Shown here piece after piece: positions 40,217 to 49,126 of a stretch of DNA of 64,000 nt. The stretch spans positions 1 to 64,000 of the forward strand of contig NZ_KB894406.1 in the NCBI RefSeq assembly GCF_000374445.1, in the 5' to 3' direction. Position 1 is the first letter of the stretch. Every line of letters starts with the position of its first letter. The notes below the pieces were generated by a model. That model worked only from the letters and a program-made list of their open reading frames with translations. It searched no databases and was not told the origin of the DNA. Origin of the DNA: Actinokineospora enzanensis DSM 44649. Its GTDB lineage: Bacteria; Actinomycetota; Actinomycetes; Mycobacteriales; Pseudonocardiaceae. Position numbers and translations under genes: made by a program.

Positions 40217-43213
40217 TCAGGGGATGCGGGCGGTGAGCTCGCCGGCTTCCGAGGTGGCGTTGGCCTGGTGGTAGAGGTGCCGGGCCCGGGACCAGTGGCG
40301 CGTCGCGGTGGTCTGGTCGCCGGTCCGGGATTCCAGGTCGCCCAGGTCCTTGTGCAGGTGGGCCAGCTCGTAGTCGTCGGGGACGGCGGAGCGGACGGCG
40401 AGGCTGTGCTCCAGGTGGTGGCGGGCGGCGGCCAGGTCGCCCGCGGACAGGTGGGCGCGGCCCAGCTGGTTGAGGGCGGAGGCCTCGCCATGGCGGTCGC
40501 CGACATCGCGGCTGAGGTCGAGCGCGGACTGGAAGTGGGCCAGGGCCTGCGGCACGTCGCCCGCGTCCAGATGGGCGCGGCCGGTGTCCAGCAGGGATTC
40601 CCATTCCAGCCAGCGGTCGCCGATCGCGCGGCTGACGGTCAGCGCCTCGCCCAGGTGGGAGAGGGCGGTCCGGTGGTCGCCCCGTTGCAGCCAGGCCTCG
40701 CCGAGGGTGTCCAGGGTGGCGGCCTCCAGGCGGGCGTTGCCCAGACCGCGGAAGGTGGCCAGGGCGTCGGTGAGCGGCAGCAGGCTCTCGTCGGCGCGGC
40801 CCATCCGGACGAACGTGTGGCCGAGGTTGCGCTGGGACAGGGCTCGGCCGAGGTCGTTGCCCGCCTCGGCGCAGCGGGCGACGGCGAGCCGGTGCGCGGC
40901 GATGGCCTCGTCGAAGCGGCGGAGCTCGGCGTAGGCGTTGGCGATGTTGTTGTGCACGTGGCCCTCGCCCGCCAGGTCGCCCGCGGCGCGGACGGTGCGC
41001 AGCGCGCGTTGGTTGGTCTCCAGGGCTTCCCGCAGGCGACGGGTCATGAAGTACGCGACGCCCAGGGCGCGCAGCATCTCGGCCTCGGCGACCGGGTCGC
41101 CGGAGGCGGTGGCGGCGGCCGCGCCCTGGCGGCAGAGCTCCACGCGGTCGTGCCAGTGGCCGGTGGCGTCGTAGAAGCTGGTCAGCAGGTAGGTCAGCTG
41201 CCAGGCCGCGGTGAGCCTGCCGATCTCCCGCGCGCAGTGGGCCACCGCGCGCAGGTTGGGGCGTTCGGCGTCGAGGAAGGCCAAGGCGCCGCGCCGGTCG
41301 GTGAACGGGACCGACGGGCGCGGGCCGTGCTGCAGGGTCGGGGTCACCAGGTCGCGGTTGGGGTCGATGACCCTGTTCGCCTCGTCCGCGACCACCAGGT
41401 ACCAGTCGATCAGCCGGGACAGCGCGGGCAGGCGGTCGTCCGGGCCGACGCGTTCGGCGGCGAACTCGCGGACCAGGTCGTGGTAGCGGAAGCGGTCGCG
41501 GTCCACCTCGGTCACCAGGTGCGCGGCGGTGAGACCGGCGAGCGCCTCGCGGGCGTGCTCGACGGGCACCTCGCAGAGCGTGGCGCCCAGCGAGGTGCTC
41601 ACCGTGCTGCCCGGGGCCAGGCCCAGCAGGCGGAACATCCGGGCGCGGCCCGGCTCCAGCGGCTCGTACGCGCTGGCGAAGACCGCGCGCACCGTCCGCG
41701 TGTCGCCTTCGACGGCGAGCGTGTCCAGGCGACCGGCGCTCACCAGCTCGGCCGCCGATTCGGCGACCGATCGGCCCGGGGTGGCCACCAACCGCGCGGC
41801 GGCGAGGCGCAGGGCCAGCGGCATGCCGCCGCAGAGGCGGCCGAGGCGGGCGGCGGCCCCGGGTTCGCGACTGACCCGGGCCGGGCCGAGTACGCGGCCG
41901 AGCAGTTCCAGCGACTCGGTGTGCCCGAGGCTGTCCAGCGCGACGGGATGGACCGCGTGGCGGGTGCCTAGAGCGGCGAGAGACTGTCTGCTCGTGACAA
42001 CCAACAGTGTCTGTCCCGTCCCGGGAACGAGGGGCAGAACCTGGTCGACGTCACCGGCGTTGTCCACCAGCACCAGACAGCACCGCCCGTGCAGCAACGA
42101 CCGGTACAGCGCCGCGCGTTCGGTCAGCTCTGCCGGCATCCGTTCGTCCGGGACGTCCAGGGCGCGCAGCAGATGGGCCAGAGCGTCCGCCGCGGACAGT
42201 GCGCGGCGGGAGTCGTGGCCGCCCAGGTCGAGGAACAACTGCCCGTCTGGGAAGCGCGTGGCGACCGTGTGCGCCCACTGGACGGCCAGTGCTGTCTTGC
42301 CCATGCCCGCCGCCGACGAGATGACCACGACCGGTCGTTCGTCGCTCGGGCCGGACAGCATGTCGTCGAGCGCGGTGAGCTCGGCGGTACGGCCGGTGAA
42401 GTGGCCGACCCGGGCAGGCAGCTGCGCCGGGCCGCGGGTGGCCTGACGGGGTTGCAGCGCGGGGTCGCGACGCAGGATCGCGGTGTGCAGCTCGACCACC
42501 TCGGGGCCCGGGTCGACGCCGTAGTCGTCGGCGAGGCGGGTACGCAGCTGGCGGTAGACCTCCAGCGCGTCCGTGTGCTGGCCGCACCGGTGCAGCGCCA
42601 GCATGCACAGCGCGGCCAGGCGCTCCCGGGTCGGGTGCGCGGCGACCAGGCGGGGCAGCTCGCGGGCGGCCTCGGTGTGCCGGTGCAGGCGCAGCTCGGC
42701 GTCCCACAGGTCCTCGACGGCGGCCAGCCTGCGCTCGTGCAGGGTCTCCACCTCGCCGCAGCCCCAGCCCTCCAGGGCCGCGTCGGCGAACGCGTCGCCC
42801 CGCCACAGGCCGAGCGCGGACCGCAGCAGCGGCGCCGCGTGGTCGGCCTCGTCCCGGGTCAGGTGCGCGCGGGCGGCGCGGACCTGCTGGTCGAAGCGCA
42901 GCGCGTCCACCGTCTCCGGTTCGACGGCCAACAGGTAACCGGGCTCGCGCGTGCGCAGTACGACCGGGAACCCGCACGCGGTGAGCGCCTGTCGGATGCG
43001 GGCGACATGGCTGTGCAGGGTCTTCACCGCCGTCCGGGGCGGGTTCTCGCCCCACAGGACATCGATGAGGCGCGAGGCGGGTAACACCGTCCCGGCGTGC
43101 AGGGCCAGCACGCCCAGCACCGCGCGTTGGCGGGTGCCGTGCACCAACGCGCGCCCGGCCGGGCCGACGGCCTCGACCGGTCCCAGCACGCGCAGTTCGC
43201 CGGGTCGCGTCAC
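40217..43213 (-). CDS. SARP-family regulator with NB-ARC and TPR domains (AfsR-like)
   Basis: A 998-residue regulator. It has an OmpR-type winged helix (about 5-90; LRVLGPVEAVGPAGRALVHG, RQRAVLGVLALHAG), a bacterial transcriptional activation domain (about 95-240), and an NB-ARC NTPase with Walker A ISSAAGMGKTALAVQWAH (about 294) and Walker B LVLVDNAGDV (about 370). A TPR array fills about residues 690-990 (repeats such as GEASALNQLGRAHLSAGDLAAARHH). AfsR-type proteins activate secondary metabolism, often after phosphorylation. No biosynthetic cluster is adjacent. The GTG at 43213 has AAGGAG upstream. It is divergent from the secreted vWA gene, a possible target. Confidence 0.93.
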   Translation of the reverse strand: MTRPGELRVLGPVEAVGPAGRALVHGTRQRAVLGVLALHAGTVLPASRLIDVLWGENPPRTAVKTLHSHVARIRQALTACGFPVVLRTREPGYLLAVEPETVDALRFDQQVRAARAHLTRDEADHAAPLLRSALGLWRGDAFADAALEGWGCGEVETLHERRLAAVEDLWDAELRLHRHTEAARELPRLVAAHPTRERLAALCMLALHRCGQHTDALEVYRQLRTRLADDYGVDPGPEVVELHTAILRRDPALQPRQATRGPAQLPARVGHFTGRTAELTALDDMLSGPSDERPVVVISSAAGMGKTALAVQWAHTVATRFPDGQLFLDLGGHDSRRALSAADALAHLLRALDVPDERMPAELTERAALYRSLLHGRCCLVLVDNAGDVDQVLPLVPGTGQTLLVVTSRQSLAALGTRHAVHPVALDSLGHTESLELLGRVLGPARVSREPGAAARLGRLCGGMPLALRLAAARLVATPGRSVAESAAELVSAGRLDTLAVEGDTRTVRAVFASAYEPLEPGRARMFRLLGLAPGSTVSTSLGATLCEVPVEHAREALAGLTAAHLVTEVDRDRFRYHDLVREFAAERVGPDDRLPALSRLIDWYLVVADEANRVIDPNRDLVTPTLQHGPRPSVPFTDRRGALAFLDAERPNLRAVAHCAREIGRLTAAWQLTYLLTSFYDATGHWHDRVELCRQGAAAATASGDPVAEAEMLRALGVAYFMTRRLREALETNQRALRTVRAAGDLAGEGHVHNNIANAYAELRRFDEAIAAHRLAVARCAEAGNDLGRALSQRNLGHTFVRMGRADESLLPLTDALATFRGLGNARLEAATLDTLGEAWLQRGDHRTALSHLGEALTVSRAIGDRWLEWESLLDTGRAHLDAGDVPQALAHFQSALDLSRDVGDRHGEASALNQLGRAHLSAGDLAAARHHLEHSLAVRSAVPDDYELAHLHKDLGDLESRTGDQTTATRHWSRARHLYHQANATSEAGELTARIP

Positions 43214-43400
43214 ACTCCCCAGCTCCTTCCGCACAGCTCGGTAAAGGGAGCGTAACTAGCCCGCTGCGGTGCGCAAACACCCAACCGGCTGAGCGTGCGG
43301 CCGTCCGCCCACGGATCGGTTGCGTTCCGCGACAACCATGCCACAACCGGTGGCCTACACGCTGCGGTCAACCCTGTTCCACTCGCGAGGAGAAACCCGA

Positions 43401-45020
43401 ATGTCCCACCGCAGATCACCCGGCACCCGCCGGACACTCGTCGCCGCCACCGTGGCCATGGTGGCCGCCGTCCTGCCCGTGCTGCCCGCCGCGGCCGCCG
43501 AGAACCCGGTCGCCCAGCCCGCCCTGCCGCCCAAGACCGGGCCGTGCGGGCCGATGGACGTCACCTTCGTCATCGACGACACCGGCAGCATGGGCGGTGC
43601 CATCGCCAACATCAAGACCGGCATCAACGCCATCATCGGCGACGTCGCGAGCCTGTCCGGCGGCGACTTCAAGCTGGGCCTGGTCAGCTTCAAGGACAAT
43701 GTCCGGGTGATCAACGACCTGGCGGCAGGCAACCAGGCGGCCGTCACCACCGCGGTGAACGGCCTGGTCGCCGCCGGTGGCGGCGCCGGTCCGGAGGCCT
43801 CCGACGAGGCGCTCAACACCGTGGTCAACAACCTGCCCGCGGCGGGCCGCCCGCAGACCGGCGACTTCCTGGGCACCTGGCGCTCGAACGCGACCAAGAC
43901 CGTCGTGCTGGTCACCGACGCGCTGCCCGGCGGCTTCGACGACACGCACACCGCGGTGGACGTGACCAACGCGCACCTGCGCGCGCTGCAGGCGCAGAAC
44001 AACATCAAGATCAACAGTGTCTACGTGCCCACCGGCGGCGTCTCCGCCCCGGTCGCCACGATCATGCAGGACTACGCCAACACCACCGGCGGCCTCTACA
44101 CCCAGGCCGCCGCCGACGGCTCCAACACCGCCACGACCATCCAGCAGAGCCTGCGCAACTGCAAGCGCACCGACGTGTTCATCCGCGACCACGCCGCGGA
44201 CACCGGCGTCGAACCGCACGGCCTGAACCCGATCTGGACCAGTCCGGACATCGCGGTCTGCCCGACCACGACCCCCTGCGCGGGCACCAACCCGGTCGTC
44301 GGCGGCACCAGCTACATCCACGTCAAGCTCAATAACCCGGGCCCGAACGGATCCGGCACCGCCACCGGCAACCTGATGCTGTACTACACGGCCCAGGGCG
44401 GCGCGGCGATCTGGCCGACGCACTGGACGCACATCAACACCGCGGTCAACGTGACCGTCCCGGCGGGCACGACCAACGTGGTCGTCCCGTGGAACGGCGT
44501 GCCCGGCCCCGGCCACTTCTGCCTGCTCGCCCGCTGGGTCTCGGCCACCGACCCGATGACCTTCGCGGAGGGCCCGAACACGCTGAACAACACCCGGAAC
44601 AACAACAACATCGCCTGGCGCAACGTGGACACCGTGCGCCTGGTGCCGGGCAAGCCGGACACCCGCCCGTTCACCCTGGCCAACCCGAACCCGCGCGCGG
44701 TGACCAACCTGGTCTTCACCGCCCCGGAGGCACCGTTCACCGGCAAGCTCGTGGTGGACCTCGGACCGGAGCTGGCGGCCCGCTGGAAGGAGTCCGGCCA
44801 GCGCGGCGTCGGCGTCCGGCCGGTCGGCGAGACCCAGGTGCAGATCGTGGACCCGAAGCAGGCACAGATCATGGGCCTGGTGATCGACCCGAAGGAGCGC
44901 TTCGAGACGAAGCTGGAGTTCACCGCGACCGACCAGTCCCGGGCCGTGCTGCGGGTGAACCAGACCGACGAGAAGGGCGAGGACCTCGGCGGTGTCGAGT
45001 TCCGAGTGACCACAGGATGA
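43401..45020 (+). CDS. secreted von Willebrand factor A domain protein
   Basis: A 539-residue exported protein. The signal peptide with a long hydrophobic core (TLVAATVAMVAAVLPVLPAAAA) ends near residue 35. A vWA domain (about 48-250) follows, whose MIDAS motif reads VIDDTGSMGG, with the later acidic site in VLVTDALPGG. The remaining 280 residues are beta-rich (VHVKLNNPGP-like, then APEAPFTGKLVVDLG) and resemble immunoglobulin-like domains. It may act as an extracellular metal-dependent adhesion protein. ATG at 43401 has AGGAG upstream. A perfect terminator follows. Confidence 0.9.
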   Translation: MSHRRSPGTRRTLVAATVAMVAAVLPVLPAAAAENPVAQPALPPKTGPCGPMDVTFVIDDTGSMGGAIANIKTGINAIIGDVASLSGGDFKLGLVSFKDNVRVINDLAAGNQAAVTTAVNGLVAAGGGAGPEASDEALNTVVNNLPAAGRPQTGDFLGTWRSNATKTVVLVTDALPGGFDDTHTAVDVTNAHLRALQAQNNIKINSVYVPTGGVSAPVATIMQDYANTTGGLYTQAAADGSNTATTIQQSLRNCKRTDVFIRDHAADTGVEPHGLNPIWTSPDIAVCPTTTPCAGTNPVVGGTSYIHVKLNNPGPNGSGTATGNLMLYYTAQGGAAIWPTHWTHINTAVNVTVPAGTTNVVVPWNGVPGPGHFCLLARWVSATDPMTFAEGPNTLNNTRNNNNIAWRNVDTVRLVPGKPDTRPFTLANPNPRAVTNLVFTAPEAPFTGKLVVDLGPELAARWKESGQRGVGVRPVGETQVQIVDPKQAQIMGLVIDPKERFETKLEFTATDQSRAVLRVNQTDEKGEDLGGVEFRVTTG

Positions 45021-45037
45021 TCACGGGGTAGGGGGGA

Positions 45038-45071
45038 GCGTCCCGGTCACCGGCGCGGGTGACCGGGACGC
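45038..45071 (+). terminator. terminator after the vWA gene
   Basis: GCGTCCCGGTCACC (45038-45051) pairs perfectly with GGTGACCGGGACGC (45058-45071) around a GGCGCG loop. Confidence 0.9.
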
Positions 45072-45285
45072 TTCGTGATCCGCGCCCGGATATGCCTGGA
45101 CAAGGCGACAGAACCGCCGCCTTGTGGTCAAAAACAGGTCAATGACACGCACCTCGTCCGCGATGTTGAAACCGGCGGCCCGGTCTGCGACATTCGTGCC
45201 GACACGTCGTCGACGGGAGCCCCGCGGTGACCAGACCGCCGACCGATCCCCCTTTCCGGCCAGTGTTCCGTTTCCCGGACCCGGG

Positions 45286-47733
45286 ATGATCGGGTTCGCA
45301 GGCTGCGGCAGGCCGGAGCCGCCGCCGGTACCGCCCGCCGTGCACCGCGCCATCCTGGTCGTGGACGTGGAGAGCTTCGGCGACCACGGCCGCACCAACG
45401 CCGACCGCTGGGTGGTGCGGGACGCGCTGTTCCGGCTGGTGGCGGCGGCGCTGGCAGGCGTCGGGATCGACTGGTCGGGCTGTGATCACGAGGGCACCGG
45501 GGACGGTGTGATCGTGCTGGTGCCCGCCGAGGTCGCCAAGAGCGCGCTCGTGGAACGGTTGCCGGACGGTCTCGCGACACTGTTGCGGGCGCACAACAAG
45601 ACCCACGCGCACAGCGAACGGATTCGCCTGCGCATGGCCGTGCACGCGGGCGAGGTCAACTTCGACGCGCACGGGGTCGTCGGCGACGCGGTGAACCACG
45701 CCTGCAGGCTCGTCGACTGCGAGGAGCTGCGGCAGTCGCTGAGCGCCTCCTCCGGCGCGCTGGCGCTGATCGCCTCGAACTGGTTCTACACCGAGGTGAT
45801 CCGACACAGCCCGCGCATCGACCCGGCCGGATACCACCCGGTCCGCGTGCGCGCCAAGGAAACCGACACCACCGGCTGGATCCGCCTGCCGGACCTGGAC
45901 TCCGGCTCCGCCCCCGTGCCGCACGCGCGCGGCACGGCCCCCGACCCCGACCGTTCACTGTGGACAGCGGCGGCCGAGTCCGTCAAGCGCCTCGGTGCCC
46001 GCCGCACCGCCTACCCGCTCGACCTGAGCATAGCCGAACTGCACGCGCAGGGGCTGTACGTGGCCGCCGGGTTCACCAAGCTGACCGGCAAGCAGACCGC
46101 CGTCTCGGTGGACCGGCTGGTCGAGGAGATCGAGACCGGCTCGTCCCTGCTGATCCTCGGCGAACCCGGCAGCGGCAAGAGCGTGGCGGCCTACGCGCTG
46201 TTGCGCGCGCTGTGGCGGCGGGTGCCCGCGATCGCGGTCCGGGTGTCGGACCTCGCCGCCGCCACCCACCCGTGGCTGTCCCGACCGGACGGTGGCCCGC
46301 GCCCCGGACCGCGCCCGGTGCTGGTGGTCGACGGCCTCGACGAGGCGCAGGGCGACCTGGTGTCGGCCACCGAGCTTTCCGACCTGCTGCACCGCTTCCA
46401 CCGCGACTTCGTGATCGTGGTGACGTGCAGGCGCCGCGACTACGAGGACGACCTGGCGCACACCCTGGAGACCGGCCTGTTCGACGCGATCTACGCGGTG
46501 GACGCGTGGACGCCGGAAGACCAGTTCGCCGAGTTCGTCGACCGGCTGGTCGATGTGGGTATGCTGGACTCGCGCGCCTTGGTGGACGTCGTCGCGGCCT
46601 CGCCGGACATGGCCGGGCTGGTGGCCCGACCGCTGTACGCGCGCATGCTGACCTTCCTCGGCGCGGGCGGATCCCCGGCGGTCACCAGCGTCCTGTCGTT
46701 GTACGCGGAGTACATCGACCGGCTCGCCGCCGTCAGCGACGCCATGCTGACCCGGTTCCGGAACCCGCTCCCCGCCGCCGGGATCTGGGCGGAGGCGGCC
46801 TGGACGATCTTCTCCCGGGGCTGGCTGCGTGAGGACCGGTTCGACTTCGACGCCGTCACCGCCGAGGTCGCCGCGCGGATCGGCGGGTCCCCGAGCGGCG
46901 TGGCGCGGGCGCTGAGCCAGATCTGCGACCAGCGCCGGTCGGGCGGTCGGGTGTGGGGCACGTTCGTGCACTACTCGTTCTTCGAGTACCTGGTGGGCCA
47001 TTGCTACGCCAGGGTGTTGCGGCGGACGGCCGCGGGCGGGGACACCACCGAGCTGATGGCCTGCCTCCGGGTGGACCCGACCCCCGAGATCCGCCACTTC
47101 GTGGTCGACGACCTCGTCGCGGCCCGCGCCCCGGACCTGGTCGACGTGTTGACCCGGGCCTACGCCGTACTGTCCACAGCGGACCTGTCGACCCGGCGCA
47201 CGGCGGGCAACCTGGTGGCCTACCTGCTCTCCCGCGCCGCGGCCGAGCCGCGCCGGGCACTGTGGCGGTTGCGCGAGCACGAGACGGACGAGTTCCTGAG
47301 CCAGGCGCTCCTGTGGGGGCTGTGCCATCTCGGCGACGACACCGCGCTGACCGAGTTCGTCGAGCGCTCCCGCGCGTCCGCACGATGGCGTGCTCTCAAC
47401 CGCGGATATCTGATGTACTACTACGGAGACCTCGATCGGCGCGCGCGACCGCCTTACGTCGACGGGGAACCGCTCATGACGTGGAACCGCACGCGGGAGC
47501 GGTCGGTGGCGTTGTTGTCGGGGGCGGGTTACTCGGCGATCGCCGCCCAACGGCGTTTCCTGGACCTGTACTCGTTCTACGACTACGCGATCCGGCGCGG
47601 TGAGGAGCTCGCCGAACACGATGTCGAGGTGGCCGCGGCCGCGCTCGCGGCACTGTGGAACGGGTCGTCGATCGACGGCGAGCTACTGCTGGAGTTGCAG
47701 GCCATGCACGCGGTCGCGACCGGCGGACGGTGA
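45286..47733 (+). CDS. cyclase-homology domain fused to NACHT NTPase
   Basis: An 815-residue fusion. Residues about 20-190 resemble a class III nucleotide cyclase: ILVVDVESFG (metal aspartate), EGTGDGVIVLVP (second aspartate), GEVNFDAHGVVGDAVNHACRLVD (asparagine and arginine pattern kept). The usual substrate-selecting lysine before GDG is not evident. A NACHT/STAND NTPase follows (about 280-480): Walker A LGEPGSGKSVAAYALL, Walker B PVLVVDGLDEAQ, then TCRRRDYEDDL. The C-terminal 330 residues are helical. Such fusions occur in bacterial conflict and signalling systems. The start is uncertain; GTG at 45340 is an alternative. Its 3' end overlaps the next convergent gene by 51 bases. Confidence 0.85.
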   Translation: MIGFAGCGRPEPPPVPPAVHRAILVVDVESFGDHGRTNADRWVVRDALFRLVAAALAGVGIDWSGCDHEGTGDGVIVLVPAEVAKSALVERLPDGLATLLRAHNKTHAHSERIRLRMAVHAGEVNFDAHGVVGDAVNHACRLVDCEELRQSLSASSGALALIASNWFYTEVIRHSPRIDPAGYHPVRVRAKETDTTGWIRLPDLDSGSAPVPHARGTAPDPDRSLWTAAAESVKRLGARRTAYPLDLSIAELHAQGLYVAAGFTKLTGKQTAVSVDRLVEEIETGSSLLILGEPGSGKSVAAYALLRALWRRVPAIAVRVSDLAAATHPWLSRPDGGPRPGPRPVLVVDGLDEAQGDLVSATELSDLLHRFHRDFVIVVTCRRRDYEDDLAHTLETGLFDAIYAVDAWTPEDQFAEFVDRLVDVGMLDSRALVDVVAASPDMAGLVARPLYARMLTFLGAGGSPAVTSVLSLYAEYIDRLAAVSDAMLTRFRNPLPAAGIWAEAAWTIFSRGWLREDRFDFDAVTAEVAARIGGSPSGVARALSQICDQRRSGGRVWGTFVHYSFFEYLVGHCYARVLRRTAAGGDTTELMACLRVDPTPEIRHFVVDDLVAARAPDLVDVLTRAYAVLSTADLSTRRTAGNLVAYLLSRAAAEPRRALWRLREHETDEFLSQALLWGLCHLGDDTALTEFVERSRASARWRALNRGYLMYYYGDLDRRARPPYVDGEPLMTWNRTRERSVALLSGAGYSAIAAQRRFLDLYSFYDYAIRRGEELAEHDVEVAAAALAALWNGSSIDGELLLELQAMHAVATGGR

Positions 47734-48297
47734 CCCGTCCGGTTCGGGCACCGGGTAGAGGCGGTGCGCGTGGTCCGCGGGGACGCCGAGCACGATCAAC
47801 GCCTCGGACACCCTGGCCAGCTCCCGGACCAGGTGGTCGCCGGTGAGCTCGTCGCCGGACACGTCGGTGATCGGCAGCCCGAGGTCCAGGGCCAGCTCGA
47901 CCTCCAGTCGGGCGCCGCGGCTGTACTCCCAGCCCGCGGCGAGCGTCACCGCGCCGACGTGGTCGCGGATGACCTGCTCGCACAGCGCGTCGTAGTGCGC
48001 CTGCGACAGGCCGTCCAGCTCGAACTCCACGGGGTTGATCACCGGGCGCCCGGGGTGCCGCCGCCGGGTCCGGTCGACCGCTTCGGCGGCGGCGGCCTTG
48101 TTCGGCTCCAGAACCTCGTCGCGCCAACGTGTGACGTGCGTGGTGCGCAGGTGCTCGCGGTCGAAGACGCCGAGTCCCAGCATCAGGTCGACCTCGCGCC
48201 TGCCCGAGCTGATCGGGCAGGCGAGGTAGATCGCGTCGCGGAGGTCGATCGCCGCGAACGACCGCAATGCCGCCGCCAACGCCTGTCTGTGTTCCAT
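47683..48297 (-). CDS. nucleoside 2-deoxyribosyltransferase-like protein (DUF4406 type)
   Basis: A 204-residue protein of the nucleoside deoxyribosyltransferase superfamily: IYLACPISSGR (about 24) at the first strand, NPVEFELDG in the middle, and the signature TLAAGWEYSRGARLEVELALDLGLPI (about 131-156), in which the glutamate is the expected nucleophile. The superfamily cleaves or transfers N-glycosidic bonds of nucleosides and nucleotides. ATG at 48297 has AGGAGAG upstream. It is divergent from the thymidylate-kinase-like gene, so the two probably share a control region. Confidence 0.75.
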   Translation of the reverse strand: MEHRQALAAALRSFAAIDLRDAIYLACPISSGRREVDLMLGLGVFDREHLRTTHVTRWRDEVLEPNKAAAAEAVDRTRRRHPGRPVINPVEFELDGLSQAHYDALCEQVIRDHVGAVTLAAGWEYSRGARLEVELALDLGLPITDVSGDELTGDHLVRELARVSEALIVLGVPADHAHRLYPVPEPDGSPSAGRDRVHGLQLQQ

Positions 48298-48416
48298 GCG
48301 GTCTCTCCTGTCTGCCGCGCCCGGTTCGTGGATTGTCGGACGGTGCCGGGGTGTCCGTCGCGATGAAGGCCCGTTCGTGTGAACTCGATGTCGAATTCCC
48401 CGCCGCCGCTTGCTGA

Positions 48417-48422
48417 TAAAGT
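48417..48422 (+). promoter_or_regulatory. -10 element of a probable leaderless promoter
   Basis: TAAAGT ends eight bases before the GTG at 48431; there is no ribosome binding site. Confidence 0.5.
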
Positions 48423-48430
48423 GTGCGGGC

Positions 48431-49126
48431 GTGGCGGACGTCGGTGTGGCATCCCGACGCGTTTCCGCGACCGGGGACGGCCGCGGTGTCGGTAGCGCGG
48501 GCGGTGTCGGAGTCGGTGCGTGGGTCTGTGTCGACGGCGTGGAGGGCACCGGCAAGACGACCGTGGCGGCCCGGCTGGCCCGCGAGCTGGACGCGGACCA
48601 GGCACCCGAGTTCTCCGCCGCGGTCTTCGGTCGGGCGCTGTGTTCGGTGGTGGCGACCACACCGCACCACATCTCGACGAGCCCAGTCGGGCAGTCGCTG
48701 GTGTTCCTCGGCGACTTCTTCGAGGTGCACGCGACAGCGGTGGCACCGCGGCTGCGGCAGGGGCGCACGGTCGTCAGCGATCGCGGCTACCTGAGCAAGT
48801 ACACCTATCAGGAGGTCGTGCTCGCCGCGGAGATCGGGGCCGACGCCGCTCGCGCGTTGCTGGGTCCGGTGTTCGCGTGCCTGCCGCCGCCCGACTTGAC
48901 GGTTCGACTCGTCGCACCGACACCATGTCTGCGTGAACGCCTGCTGCGGCGCGATGGGCATTGCGACCCGGCGCGGGAGGGGTTCATCGACCGTGCCGTG
49001 CGTGCGGCAGACGAGTTCCTGCGGCGGACGCCCGGGATGGCGGTGGCGACCATCGCGGCGGACCGGTCGGTCGACGAGGTGGTGGCCGACGCGGTGGCCG
49101 CCGTCCGGGCTATTCGGCATAGCTGA
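48431..49126 (+). CDS. thymidylate-kinase-like P-loop nucleotide kinase
   Basis: A 231-residue P-loop kinase with WVCVDGVEGTGKTTVAARLAREL (about 30-52) and the DR-Y-x-S signature VVSDRGYLSKYTYQ (about 115-128) typical of thymidylate kinases, and a LID-like segment with RLLRRDGHCDP. It has a glycine/valine-rich N-terminal extension of about 28 residues not seen in housekeeping Tmk. The surrounding genes suggest phosphorylation of an unusual nucleotide. The 3' end overlaps the radical SAM gene by 17 bases, tail to tail. Confidence 0.85.
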   Translation: MADVGVASRRVSATGDGRGVGSAGGVGVGAWVCVDGVEGTGKTTVAARLARELDADQAPEFSAAVFGRALCSVVATTPHHISTSPVGQSLVFLGDFFEVHATAVAPRLRQGRTVVSDRGYLSKYTYQEVVLAAEIGADAARALLGPVFACLPPPDLTVRLVAPTPCLRERLLRRDGHCDPAREGFIDRAVRAADEFLRRTPGMAVATIAADRSVDEVVADAVAAVRAIRHS

